Assembly (NCBI GenBank): GCA_001683735.1
Contig: LUGG01000038.1
Location: 248,001 to 312,000, forward strand
DNA: 64,000 nucleotides
Direction: 5' to 3'
Source of the DNA: Grifola frondosa
Lineage: Eukaryota > Basidiomycota > Agaricomycetes > Polyporales > Grifolaceae
Shown here piece after piece: positions 35,560 through 46,679 of this stretch. How positions within the stretch are numbered: position 1 is the first letter of the stretch; each line of letters opens with the position of its first letter. The translations under genes and the position numbers were made by a program. The notes beneath the pieces are model-generated. The model saw only the letters and a program-made list of their open reading frames with translations. It ran no database searches and was not told the DNA's origin.

Positions 35560-36525
35560 AAGACAGCTGCTGACATAAAGCATGCATAACATAGCCTTTC
35601 ACCTTTCACCGGGTTCACTCCATGTCGAACCACCTTTCCACAAAGACGACCACTGTCCCGGGGTCATACTTGACTGATACACCGAACGTTGACAGCTCTA
35701 GGTCTCCATCCTCATATTCACCGAGGGTCACTAGCATGTCCATCCAAGGAGCTCTGCGGATGTGTCTCGGTGTAATGGGGTTGCTCGGTTCACGATAATT
35801 TGTATCGCCGTGAACGCCAAGTCCACATGTCTATGCAGGGATGCAAACACGGATCCTGCACTAAGTTTTGAAGAGACAGAATGCCGGCATCATATAAGTC
35901 TGGCTGCATTACCCGGAGTATCGAGCTAAGCAATGCATCAGACTGCCCGATATGTTGCAGCCACCACCGGCATTCGGTGTACTTTTGCAACATCGCCGAA
36001 GGCTCCGGAGTGAAGGAAGCGGTCTATTTTAGTTAGTGACCGGCATTCTTCGCCGAATAATGTGGGGCTTATTTACCTTGTGTCCCATTTGTAACCAACC
36101 TGCTGAAAGAGTGATAATCCCGGGCGGAAACCAGACGCATTGCTCCAGATGTTTGAATAACTCCTTGTCCTCGCGCCAGTATTTGTTTGTCCTCTTCGGC
36201 ATCTGCACTTTGTTTTCCATATGGCGGATCGCATTCACCATCGGACCGCTACATGGTAAACCTTTAGTGAAGTCCGAGATGATCGGATGTTCGGCATTAC
36301 CTGTCGGTTTTCGGACAACAGGCCTGGCAGTATCCATGATAAGATTCGGCCATGCCTGTCGATGATCACCGCTGGGTCATCGACTCTCGTGGTGTTGTCC
36401 AATGGAGGGAACTGACTCCTCATATCATCCTCCATGATCTCATTATGCCCAGTAGGTTTAGGTCCGAGTCGATCGGCGTAGAGATCTACATCCCATTCCA
36501 CTCGGACTTTGGACATCGGCACCAT
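35560..36525 (-). pseudogene. TET/JBP-like 2-oxoglutarate/Fe(II) dioxygenase
   Basis: Reads right to left, directly upstream of the KDZ transposase on the same strand. An N-terminal part has ILSWILPGLLSENRQ. A region ending at about 35760 reads LAFTAIQIIVNRATPLHRDT, where HRD fits the HxD iron-binding motif. One frame over comes APWMDMLVTLGEYEDGDLEL with FGVSVKYDPGTVV (about 35640-35750). After a one-base shift the frame reads GKVVRHGVNPVKGERLCYAC then FMSAAVLEHVGVEYPHWM (about 35550-35660), which carries the distal His and the Arg that binds 2-oxoglutarate. The family oxidises 5-methylcytosine, and Iyer et al. described its expansion with KDZ elements in basidiomycetes. All motifs are present but split over three frames, so the copy is dead. 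Confidence 0.75.
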
Positions 36526-36812
36526 CGGTGTTAGCGCTCGAAGACCGCGAGATGGTGTGACTCACTTGGGTTTTGGTATGCCTGGACCATAACATTAGCC
36601 ACAGCTATGCATTCACACACCATCTCCACACTCAACCTGATATCAGGTAGTGGTCTTGACATAGTGCAGGGCTTTCCAGCACATCTGGTTTTCATGTGCA
36701 GGGTGTACTTGAATTGTGCCAGCAGATATGTGGAAAGAGTTTCTGTATATTGCAGGGTGTATACCTCCACAGTTGTGTCCTTGACACAACAGTTGAATAT
36801 GAGTTAGCCATC

Positions 36813-37079
36813 ATGCCAGAACCGAAACAGCTCACTGTTGCATTTGAGGACATGTTTGTGAAGACAATTGAGGAGAGACTGAAGTTCAGCAGTTGGAATG
36901 TAAAAGTGACTAAAAAATTTCATGTATGTCAATGTACATTTGTTTGTACATCGTGGCTGACAACTTTACAGGAGCAAATGAGTGGTCTGAGATACAGGAA
37001 TCATGAAATGCTGGAAGTAATGCACAACATGCATTCAGGCAGTTCCTGTCATGGTGATTTCGACCATCATTCATGTTGA
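36813..37079 (+). CDS. small orphan protein, two exons
   Basis: ATG 36813 (MPEPKQLTVAFEDMFVKTIE). Exon 1 ends at 36923, intron 36924-36971 (48 nt, gtatgt...ttacag), exon 2 36972-37079 (EQMSGLRYRNHEMLEVMHNM then a His-rich end HGDFDHHSC). The spliced product is 72 residues. The intron is a multiple of three without a stop, so retention would give a longer product, and the frame is open upstream to 36696. The KTIEERLKFSSW stretch vaguely recalls the KKICEELRKQW reading in element A's core. No family is recognised. Confidence 0.4.
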   Translation: MPEPKQLTVAFEDMFVKTIEERLKFSSWNVKVTKKFHVCQCTFVCTSWLTTLQEQMSGLRYRNHEMLEVMHNMHSGSSCHGDFDHHSC

Positions 37080-37384
37080 AAACAATAACGACATATGTTT
37101 TCACGACATGTTTTTATTACCAGATACCTGCTATAAAGCGGCTATGCAACATCATAGAATTTACCGAACTCCAGTAACATTCAGAACATCACCTTGAAAT
37201 ATAGCAAACCGGTCTGCCATTTTCGAAACATCGATCGAATGTCGGCAATTAGATTTTTTGATCCGAAGCATAAATGTCCACTCATGATTGGTTGAACCAT
37301 TATGATGTTGGGACTTGAATGTGACGTGGATCTAAATATCACATGTAGGAATTGACTGTCTTCTTTCTCTCTCTTATCCCCAAA

Positions 37385-37856
37385 ATGTCCTCCAACAGTG
37401 TATTCACTTCTGCCGAGCTAGAGGATTTACAAAGTGCTGCCAAAGAGCACTTTGAAGGCACAAAATCAGACCGAAGACTGCTTCGTAAAAGCCTAGCTAC
37501 TAAATTCTGTCAAGCTCGAGGCGAAGATGAGGAAGTCTTCTGACAGAAAATGCTTCAGGTATGTTGATCAAACTCGAACATGGGTTCATGTCTGCAACAT
37601 GTCAACAATTCAACTACAGAACATTCGGAGATGGTTCTCCCGAAAGGAGTGTCGAAAGAAAGGCCGAAAGCAGAAGACTGCAGAAAAATATTATCTGCAC
37701 CAAAAATGGACAGCATATCGGGTCTGGCGTGCCGAACATTCTGAAGAAATCATTCTGAGAGCAAAGGAAATCAGCGGTGCCGAGCCGGGAGCCGATCGCC
37801 GATTCATTGAGGCATACTGTAACAAATTTTCCGATTTGGACATAGATGCCCAGTAG
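37385..37856 (+). pseudogene. orphan protein with in-frame stops
   Basis: ATG 37385 (MSSNSVFTSAELEDLQSAAK). Exon 1 ends at 37558, intron 37559-37619 (gtatgt...ctacag, 61 nt). Exon 2 reads NIRRWFSRKECRKKGRKQKT, YLHQKWTAYRVWRAEHSEEI and GAEPGADRRFIEAYCNKFSD to TAG at 37854-37856. The basic Trp-rich centre followed by an AYxxxF/helical end is a layout I associate with Agaricomycete orphan proteins. An in-frame TGA at 37541-37543 breaks exon 1 just before its donor. The reading appears to continue past the TAG (ALGRVAL), so that stop may also be secondary. Confidence 0.55.
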
Positions 37857-37924
37857 GCGCTGGGACGCGTCGCGTTGATCACCTGCAAGATCAGGTGATA
37901 GGTAGAGGAACGGGTGTCATATTG

Positions 37925-38683
37925 ATGACACTGATTGGTGAGCGGATGAGTAAGGCGTTACTGTGGGATAGTGACCATACATACGCAAATGGACTTTGCT
38001 ATTTAAGATTGGTTTTCGCTACCTGGAACGTCAGCTCGTTCAACTTCGTTGAACACTTGCTTTCGTTGCCAGGTAAGCTGTTTGTATATTAGTTGTACTT
38101 TAATACCAACTTCGTTGAACACTTGCTTTCGTTGCCAGCTTCGCTCACCGAAACCAACGCGTACAAATCGCAAGACCGGGAGTAAGCTTACTCTGTCGCG
38201 GTTTTGGCTATTTGTTACAGTTTGAACGAGCTTTGCTTACCGTCCCCCCTCGTCGATTCAGTGACCTCCATCACACGCTACCAGGAGGGCAGTTGGGTGA
38301 CCGTCGTTGCGCACAACGACATCGTCTCTGGAGAGGAGATCATCACTGAGGACGAGGCCGCTGACGTCATCGTGAGGGCTGTGACCTTCATAGGAGAAGT
38401 ACCCTCCTGCTACAATCCCATTCCTCAGGAAAGAAGGAATGAGTTCCCCACCGAGATCGCTCGGAACCCCATCGACGCCACATACGAACGCCGAAGCGTC
38501 GAGCACTTCGAAGAGACCTGCGCCCTCTACATCGAAACCGAGGACGACTGGAAGCCCCAGGAGTTCGTCGTCACCCCCATCGCCGACGACGCCCAGCGCG
38601 TCTTAGGCTATTCCCTTGCAGTCCTCACCGCCGTAGGACACCAGACCCTGCACTGGTATTATAATGTTACCCTAGTATACTAG
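37925..38683 (+). CDS. orphan 217-aa protein, three exons
   Basis: ATG 37925 (MTLIGERMSKALLWDSDHTY). Exons 37925-38072, 38139-38181 and 38221-38683; both junctions keep frame (phases 1 and 2) and total 218 codons. The first intron (66 nt) ends with an exact copy of the end of exon 1. The second is short (39 nt, gtaagc...ttacag). The protein includes SLTETNAYKSQDRDLNELCL, ITRYQEGSWVTVVAHNDIVS then GEEIITEDEAADVIV, CYNPIPQERRNEFPTEIARN, EDDWKPQEFVVTPIADDAQR and a C-terminal YYNVTLVY. No domain, signal peptide or clear membrane segment is recognised. No stop or frameshift is visible, which is rare in this window, so it may be a live gene. Codon usage is GC-rich in exon 3 and AT-rich at the start. 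Confidence 0.55.
38041..38138 (+). repeat. 32-bp perfect direct repeat bounding an intron
   Basis: The word at 38041-38072 (starting caacttcgttgaac, ending cgttgccag) recurs exactly at 38107-38138. The first copy is followed by gtaagc and the second ends the intron. The intron 38073-38138 is thus the duplicated 32 bp plus a 34-bp spacer. Confidence 0.9.
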
Positions 38684-38864
38684 CGGCTGGCATTATAATG
38701 CAGCCTAATATAACTAGGCCCTACTAGATTATGTTCAAGGCCCTGCCATAACTTAGAAACCAATAAATGTTTTTTAATATTCAAATATCTCCATATATAG
38801 TAGGGGTACTGATATGATATTTGCACACCCATATTCGTATGTTGCAGGGCTTTCACCGGATATA

Positions 38865-39876
38865 GCATTTGTCATATGTTGCGGAAACATACCGCATTTG
38901 GTATGTTTTAAACATAGCCACCATATGTTTCCTCCTCCACTACTCCCTCAATTCTGCACGGATTTTCTTCATTTTAAATTCGTCTGAAAGCGGTCATCGA
39001 CTAGAATTAGAATATGTACATATATTTGTATGATATTAAAATAAAAACATACCATTCTGGGCAACCACCCCAGAATGTTCTGCTGCATTGCTCCCTCAAA
39101 TCCTCACCAAATTTCTTGATTCCTTCATCGCCTTGGTCGCATTAATGTGCTATTTATTATTCTGGCATTTGTTTGGCAGAATATATGACGGAAAACATAC
39201 CATTTCTGGTAGGTGCAGGCTCAGCCACACCAGAATTCCTCCCCCTCCCCCTCCCTCAATACTTCATGTATTCTCTTCGTTTAAAGTTCCCCTTAGTACT
39301 ACATATGTTTAATTCAATAATATGTACAGTAGAGGGCCCCAAACAATGATGAAATTTCGTCTCCCCCTGCTTTGCTGGCAGGGATCCCTCCTAATTTGGG
39401 AAATGAATATCGGACGGAATCTGAAGCGCAGGGCACCGTCTGAAAGCTGTATTTTATCCTAATAAGGCGATGTTCACGCACAAACACTCTGTCCAATGCT
39501 CACTTCAGGACACAAATAACAATCTTGGGTGGCAGTTGCCACATTGATCACCAATATCTTTCCATGCAGTTACTCTTTTTTTATGTTCTTTTTCGGATAC
39601 ATTCTTCTTGTATATAGCTCTCAGAAACGCCCTCTATTCTACATTTGAAGCATAATTGACAATGCTGCATCCAAAACACTGAAATGTAATACCCCCCTGC
39701 TAGGAAAATTTCTGGCAGCTTTAAAGATATGCACAGTTCCAAAAATATAGTAGTATTATATATCTACAATATACAACAAACATTACAAGAATCTATTGGG
39801 AAGTGGAGGAGATATGAAGAGAATACCCAATTGTGGCTGAAACCTCAATACTGCTGTACCGGGCTCAAGTCACCTG
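38865..39876 (+). mobile_element. one-armed copy of the palindrome core
   Basis: About 1.0 kb homologous in direct orientation to 52233-53254 of element B. It runs from gtcatatgttgcggaaacat to the words ctgctgtaccgggctcaagt and cacctgt. It carries one core arm and the unique core segment but no outer hairpin array and no second arm. The reading MLPQI(L/F)TKFL..SF is shared with B but differs mostly at amino-acid-changing sites, so I regard it as non-coding. Confidence 0.85.
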
Positions 39877-40310
39877 TCACGGCAGACGTGAGAGGATATT
39901 GAGACTCCGCATATTCGATAACTATATGAATGCATATTGTGACCTGCCAGTAACAATATGGGGCTAGCGCAAATGTTGAAGTAGGTTCACAATAACCTCA
40001 TTGTATCATCACTGTCCGCTTAGTTACCAAAAGAATCTTGAATTTTTGGAGTGAATTTTCAGAAACAATATGCTTGTTACTAATGTACGCATCAAATCTT
40101 GCATATGAGCCACCTCTTTTTGTGGCGTAAAACTTGACCCATTGTGCAAAATATGCAGTCGCAGCATACGTAAAGACACACTCCGGATATATTTGCTCTG
40201 CATGTGACATAAGGAAATGCTTTATGATAATTCTGAGTAATTAAAAATATTTTCGTGTGCGATACATTCTAATTGGCATTCAAGATGTGCGTCGAACATA
40301 TATGTAGCGG
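39877..40310. other. AT-rich, nothing recognised
   Basis: No convincing open frame or repeat beyond short AT tracts. Confidence 0.4.
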
Positions 40311-40610
40311 TCCACTCAGCGGCCCGCTTAGTGGCCCACTTAGTGGCCCATCCGGCGTCCGAGGAGCCCGTTGAGCACAGAGACGAGTCACGGGTACGGG
40401 CATGCAGTGCGGTGCGGGCGCAAGCATAGAGTGTGGATGGAGGCAGCTGCAGGCATGGGGCACAAGGGGTGCAGTGTGGGGTGCGGGCACATACGATGGT
40501 GCATGTGGAGTGTGAGTGTGGATGAGTCGTGCGGGCATGGGTACAGGCACGAGCACAGGCATGCGGTGCAGTGCAGTGCGAACGCAGATGTGGAGTGTGA
40601 ACGGATCATA
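40311..40610. repeat. 12-bp tandem repeat and GTG-rich low complexity
   Basis: Four degenerate 12-bp units of the type ggcccacttagt lie at about 40311-40357. They are followed by a G/T-rich segment (40390-40605) full of gtgcgggcat, gcagtg and gtgtgga words. Frames on both strands are open there only because of composition. Confidence 0.7.
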
Positions 40611-40772
40611 TAGTTCAGACATCATACATCATCCAGACACTGTTACATATGTACGCTTCAAGGTCTTACAGCAGCATGAATGAGATATGGAGGCGACGAC
40701 AACGGAAGGCAGCGAGCGGCGATGAGATATTGAAAGATGACACGAGCCGGGGAGGAGGGAGGGGGGGGAACC

Positions 40773-41079
40773 TCAACATATCACACTCCCTTGACCCTTC
40801 AACTTCTCGATGAGTGCTTCTCTCAGCTGCCATCGAAGTTTTCAATGGGGAATCAATAAATGATTAAATAACACATACCAATACAAGCATGAGGTGCTCC
40901 TCCTCGAGGGGGTCAGGGCGCTTAGGAGCAGGGCCCAATGGCTTCGAGATCTTTGACAACAATTCATTCAGCGAACGAATGACTATACAAGATATTAGTA
41001 AGGTGTTGAAAAGGGAGGCTTTACTTTACTTACACATCTCGCTCTGAGCGTTAGAAATTTCCTGGTCTTTGGGAGACAT
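40773..41079 (-). CDS. 67-aa orphan protein, three exons
   Basis: Exons complement(41034..41079), (40879..40982) and (40773..40826). Introns of 51 and 52 nt (gtaagt...tatag and gtatgt...ggcag) have matching phases and give 204 coding bases. The product starts MSPKDQEISNAQSEMF, continues IRSLNELLSKISKPLGPAPK and LEEEHLMLVLLREALIEKLK, and ends GQGSVIC. It is amphipathic and helical, possibly a short coiled coil with a Pro-rich hinge. A TATA-like actatataacta lies about 55 bp upstream on the minus strand. No lesion is visible. It is divergent from the plus-strand gene at 46680 across a minisatellite now split by element A. The family is unknown, but the clean splicing and promoter placement argue for a real gene. 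Confidence 0.6.
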
Positions 41080-41284
41080 GATGGGTTTACAGGGGAAAGA
41101 CGCGATGAATGAAAACAAGAGGCAGTCATGTAGTTATATAGTTGGTCAGCACCATCTGATCTCCGATGCATCTTGTCGGAGATATGCTAAGCATATGACT
41201 TTGCTGAGATCCCGATCCCTGAAAAGTAAAACTTGCCAAGATCCGATGTAAAAGGCTCCGCGGGCACGACCGCAATTTGAGAAC

Positions 41285-41747
41285 ATCATCTGCCACGAGA
41301 ACACGTCAATTGGGAGAAGAACGGGCGAAGACGATTGAACACGTACCCAATGTGTTCAATAAGGGCGCGACGGGGTTTTGAGAATCGGCCATGAGACCTT
41401 TTCAGTTAAAAATGGGGCGAAGGTCATGGAACACGTACCGCGATGGCGTTTTGAGAATATGAATACTATCGCGAGAACATGTCAATTGAGAGAAGAACGG
41501 GCGAAGACAATTGACCACGTACACTGTATTCGACAAGGTCACGCCGGTGTTTTGAGAATACCATCTGCCGCGAGAACACGTCAATTGGGAAAAGAACGGG
41601 CGAAGACGATTGAACACGTACCCAATGTGTTCAATAAGGGCGTGACGGGGTTTTGAGAATCGGCCGTGAGACCTTTTCAGTTAAAAATGGGGTGAAGGTC
41701 ATGGAACATGTACCGCGACGGCATTTTGAGAATATGAATACTATCCA
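41285..41747 (+). repeat. promoter minisatellite, left part
   Basis: Five units of about 80-98 bp. Most start near cgagaacacgtcaattg, pass through gaacgggcgaagac-attga and cacgtacc-atgt-ttc, and end in cggttttgagaat. A variant unit starts gagaccttttcagttaaaaa. Units 1-2 (41291-41465) and 4-5 (41568-41740) form a near-identical higher-order pair (offset about 277). Confidence 0.85.
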
Positions 41748-44700
41748 CACCTTTCAGCCTGGGACTTCTGTTGGTAACAGTCAGCCGATGATCGGTTTTT
41801 GCTGTTGTCACAGGCCAGCCAGTCCGGCCAGAATTCCGGTATTTTCTATAATTACAGCCCGGCCGAATGCCTGTGATAACAGTGTGGCCGGTTCGGTACA
41901 AGAAAATACATCGGAATTTCAGGTAATACTCGGTAAATTGTATAAATTTCCCGAAAATTAATACCGAAGTTCAGGTGAGGGTCCGGGAATCTGAGGGATT
42001 TAATGTATACTCTTCAATTTGAGTCAGTACTCTGTACATTTATTCATGCCCAGAAATTTTAGTTCAAACACCAAAGATTTACCCTGGTACTTTAGACCAA
42101 ATACCGAAAATGTATGTTTTCGGTGTTTGAGCCGATATTGATAGCCCGGTGTTTGAACTAACACCGGAGGTTTACCGAGCAATTTGGTCAAAATACCGAA
42201 AATGTATGGCTTCGGTATTTGAGCAGATATTCATATTTCGGCATTTGAACTCAAATACTGAAGATTTACCAAGCGATTTGGTCAAAATACCGAAAATGTA
42301 TTGCTTCGGTATTTGAACAAATATTCATATTTCGGCATTTGAACTCAAATACCGAAGATTTACCAAGCGATTTGGTCAAAATACCGAAAATGTACCGAGC
42401 AATTTGGTCAAAATACCGAAAATGTATTGCTTCGGTATTTGAACAAATATTCATATTTTCGGCATTTGAACTCAAATACCGAAGATCACTTACCATGGAA
42501 GTTTAGACCAAATGCTGAAAATATATGGTTCTGGTATTTGAGCAGATATTTATAACCCGGCATTTTAGTTCAAATGCCGGTGGTTTACCGAGTGATTTGG
42601 TCAAAATACCGAAAATGTATGGCTTCGGTATTTGAGCTGATATTCATATTTCAGCATTTGAACTCAAATACCGAAGATGTACCGAGCAATTTGGTCAAAA
42701 TACCGAAAATGTACCGAGCAATTTGGTCAAAATACCGAAAATGTATCGCTTCGGTATTTGAACAAATATTCATATTTCGGCATTTGAACTCAAATACCGA
42801 AGGTCATTTACCATGGAAGTTTAGACCAAATGCCGAAGATATATGGTTTCGGTATTTGAGCTGATATTCATAGTCCAAAGTTTTAGTTCAAACATCAGAG
42901 ATTTACCAAGAGATTTGGTCAAAATACCGAAAATGTATGGCTTCGGTATTTGAGTAGGTATTCATATTCTGGCATTTGAATTCAAATACCGAAGATTTAC
43001 CATGAGACTTTAGACCAAATGCCGGAACTTTACCCTGGAACTTTAGACCCAATACCGAAAATGTATAGTTTCGGTATTTGAGCAGATATTCATGGTTCAA
43101 AATGTTAGTTCAGATACCGGAATTTTATCCGGGAATTTTCATTTGAACACTGAACATGTTTGATACTTTGCAGTCCGGCAACTGAGTTCATTCTTTTACC
43201 GCCCGGCAAATTGATGACAAAGACCGAGTATGTTTTAAATTCAGCCACTATATGTTGTTTTCTCCATTGCTTCCTCAATTCTTCACAGATTTTCTTCATC
43301 TTAGGCTTATCTGAAGGTGTTTAATCAGTAGAATCTGAATACATATACAATTTTGTATATCATTGCAATAAAAACATACCATTTCAGTGTGACTTTCCAC
43401 AATGTTCTGCAAATTGGGAAGTGAATACTGCACCAATTGTGATGAATAAGACATGTTTGGAAGGGTGGAATTTATCCAAATAAGGCTCAGCTTTTTCCGA
43501 AAGAATCTGTTCAATATTCACTTCATAACATTCACAACAACCTTCAGGGTTGGTAGAAATAATCCATTGAGTGTTTCAGGATCAAATTTACCTATAATCA
43601 TAACAGATTTCTACCAATTGTCTGTATTCATTCCAGCTTGAAAATAAACCCTCAATAACTCTTATCGGAGAGGAACTGATGTATGGGGATGTTTATCAGT
43701 TGCCACAATAGATTAGACAATTACGCTACTACTTTAATATTGGGAAAAGATCGAACAGCAGTTTCAGATAGATGCATATTCTATCTTCAAATAAAGTCCA
43801 ACATCATACATTTTAGTGAGGAACTGAGCCTACAATTGAGGGATCAGTATGTTTGCAGCTGATTCAGAGTGCAGGTGACTGGAGCTCAATACAGCACTAC
43901 TAAGCATTCAGCCACAATTGGGTGTTCCCCCCATATATTAGCCATTTCTTGATGGAATCTTGTGATTCTTAATGGAGCATGTAGATACTGTTGCAGGCTA
44001 TGTTGTGATTGAAAATTGGATTTTTACAGCAGCCATAAAGTCTTCTAGAAAGGTTGTGTCATATTTGAGTGATTGTGTGGCAGTATTGCCAAAATTGTAA
44101 GTAAGGATATCATTGAGGGCTCATTTTCAAAGTAGATATATTGTACAATTTATGCAACACAGGAAACAGGACACCAAGCAATGTGTGCAACAATATTAAG
44201 TGATCAGTGTGGGACCTGTCACCTAGTGCTGTTGTGAATGTTATGAAGTGAATATTGAACAGATTCTTTCGGAAAAAGCTGAGCCTTATTTGGATAAATT
44301 CCACCCTTCCAAACATGTCTTATTCATCACAATTGGTGCAGTATTCACTTCCCAATTTGCAGAACATTGTGGAAAGTCACACTGAAATGGTATGTTTTTA
44401 TTGCAATGATATACAAAATTGTATATGTATTCAGATTCTACTGATTAAACACCTTCAGATAAGCCTAAGATGAAGAAAATCTGTGAAGAATTGAGGAAGC
44501 AATGGAGAAAACAACATATAGTGGCTGAATTTAAAACATACTCGGTCTTTGTCATCAATTTGCCGGGCGGTAAAAGAATGAACTCAGTTGCCGGACTGCA
44601 AAGTATCAAACATGTTCAGTGTTCAAATGAAAATTCCCGGATAAAATTCCGGTATCTGAACTAACATTTTGAACCATGAATATCTGCTCAAATACCGAAA

Positions 44701-46019
44701 CTATACATTTTCGGTATTGGGTCTAAAGTTCCAGGGTAAAGTTCCGGCATTTGGTCTAAAGTCTCATGGTAAATCTTCGGTATTTGAATTCAAATGCCAG
44801 AATATGAATACCTACTCAAATACCGAAGCCATACATTTTCGGTATTTTGACCAAATCTCTTGGTAAATCTCTGATGTTTGAACTAAAACTTTGGACTATG
44901 AATATCAGCTCAAATACCGAAACCATATATCTTCGGCATTTGGTCTAAACTTCCATGGTAAATGACCTTCGGTATTTGAGTTCAAATGCCGAAATATGAA
45001 TATTTGTTCAAATACCGAAGCGATACATTTTCGGTATTTTGACCAAATTGCTCGGTACATTTTCGGTATTTTGACCAAATTGCTCGGTACATCTTCGGTA
45101 TTTGAGTTCAAATGCTGAAATATGAATATCAGCTCAAATACCGAAGCCATACATTTTCGGTTTTTGACCAAATCACTCGGTAAACCACCGGCATTTGAAC
45201 TAAAATGCCGGGTTATAAATATCTGCTCAAATACCAGAACCATATATTTTCAGCATTTGGTCTAAACTTCCATGGTAAGTGATCTTCGGTATTTGAGTTC
45301 AAATGCCGAAATATGAATATTTGTTCAAATACCGAAGCAATACATTTTCGGTATTTTGACCAAATTGCTCGGTACATTTTCGGTATTTTGACCAAATCGC
45401 TTGGTAAATCTTCGGTATTTGAGTTCAAATGCCGAAATATGAATATTTGTTCAAATACCGAAGCAATACATTTTCGGTATTTTGACCAAATCGCTTGGTA
45501 AATCTTCAGTATTTGAGTTCAAATGCCGAAATATGAATATCTGCTCAAATACCGAAGCCATACATTTTCGGTATTTTGACCAAATTGCTCGGTAAACCTC
45601 CGGTGTTAGTTCAAACACCGGGCTATCAATATCGGCTCAAACACCGAAAACATACATTTTCGGTATTTGGTCTAAAGTACCAGGGTAAATCTTTGGTGTT
45701 TGAACTAAAATTTCTGGGCATGAATAAATGTACAGAGTACTGACTCAAATTGAAGAGTATACATTAAATCCCTCAGATTCCCGGACCCTCACCTGAACTT
45801 CGGTATTAATTTTCGGGAAATTTATACAATTTACCGAGTATTACCTGAAATTCCGATGTATTTTCTTGTACCGAACCGGCCACACTGTTATCACGCATTC
45901 GGCCGGGCTGTAATTATAGAAAATACCGGAATTCCGGCCGGACTGGCTGGCCTGTGACAACAGCAAAAACCGATCATCGGCTGACTGTAAGTCACAGGTG
46001 GTATGACTGAATGGGCTCT
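41748..46019. mobile_element. giant palindromic element A
   Basis: A 4.27-kb foldback element. Arms at about 41777-43538 and 44231-45988 (1.76 kb each) are near-perfect inverted copies around a 692-bp spacer. The outer 1.3 kb of each arm consists of hairpin units such as TACCGAAAATGTATGGCTTC followed by GGTA. The inner 0.45 kb is the core shared with element B. The right terminus reads tgactgaatgggctct. ACTATC lies directly outside both ends (41740-41745 and 46020-46025), consistent with a target duplication in which six of eight bases are still identical (ACTATCCA and ACTATCAC). No transposase frame is present, so it must have been mobilised in trans. Arms this similar also suggest recent formation or homogenisation. 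Confidence 0.85.
43195..44580. repeat. core of element A, shared with element B
   Basis: The inner arms (43195-43538 and its inverse 44231-44580) contain cctcaattcttcacagattt, aataaaaacataccatt and ttatccaaataaggct. All have counterparts in B's core (52250-52882). The spacer holds the caattgtggctgaa motif in the opposite direction to B. Confidence 0.8.
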
Positions 46020-46540
46020 ACTATCACGAGAACACGTCAATTGAGAGAAGAACGGGCGAAGATCATGGAACACATACTCAAGGGGGCAACGGCATTTTGA
46101 GAATATATCTGCCATGAGAACACGTCAATTGAGAGAACGGGCGAAGACAATTGACCGCGTACCAATGTATTCGACAAGGGCACGACGGCGTTTTGAGAAT
46201 ATATCTGCCATGAGAACACGTCAATTGAGAGAACGGGCGAAGACAATTGACCGCGTACCAATGTATTCGACAAGGGCACGACGGCGTTTTGAGAATGCTA
46301 TCTGCCGCGAGACCACGTCAATTGAGAGAACGGGCGAAGATGATCGAACACATACTCAAGGGGGCAACGGCGTTTTGAGAACATATCTGCCGCAAGAACA
46401 CGTCAATTGAGAGAACGGGTGAAGACAATTGACCACGTACCAATGTATTCCGACAAGGGCACGACGGTGTCTTGAGAATACTATTTGCGGCGAGACCTTT
46501 TCACAGCTGAGAGAACAGGGCGAAGACAAATTGAGCATGT
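46020..46540 (+). repeat. promoter minisatellite, right part
   Basis: Six units of 83-101 bp in the same orientation as the left part. They begin at about 46022, 46110, 46211, 46309, 46392 and 46490; the last is the gagaccttttcac variant. A TATA-like catataaaag at about 46546-46555 follows. Left and right parts were contiguous before element A inserted. Confidence 0.85.
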
Positions 46541-46679
46541 ACACCATATAAAAGACAACGGCATCGAGCTCGTTAACTTCAGCGCCTCAACGCTATCTAG
46601 TTCCACCTACAATCTGTTAGTGCGCCCTCGATTTCTGAAACTAAAACTAAAACAATTACTCACCATTATATATAGCAAT

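Noticed and set aside
37876..37938. Two adjacent hairpins (atcacctg...caggtgat and gtgtcat...atgacac) before the 217-aa gene
   Set aside because: Considered as an operator or small terminal repeat, but no second copy or flanking duplication was found.
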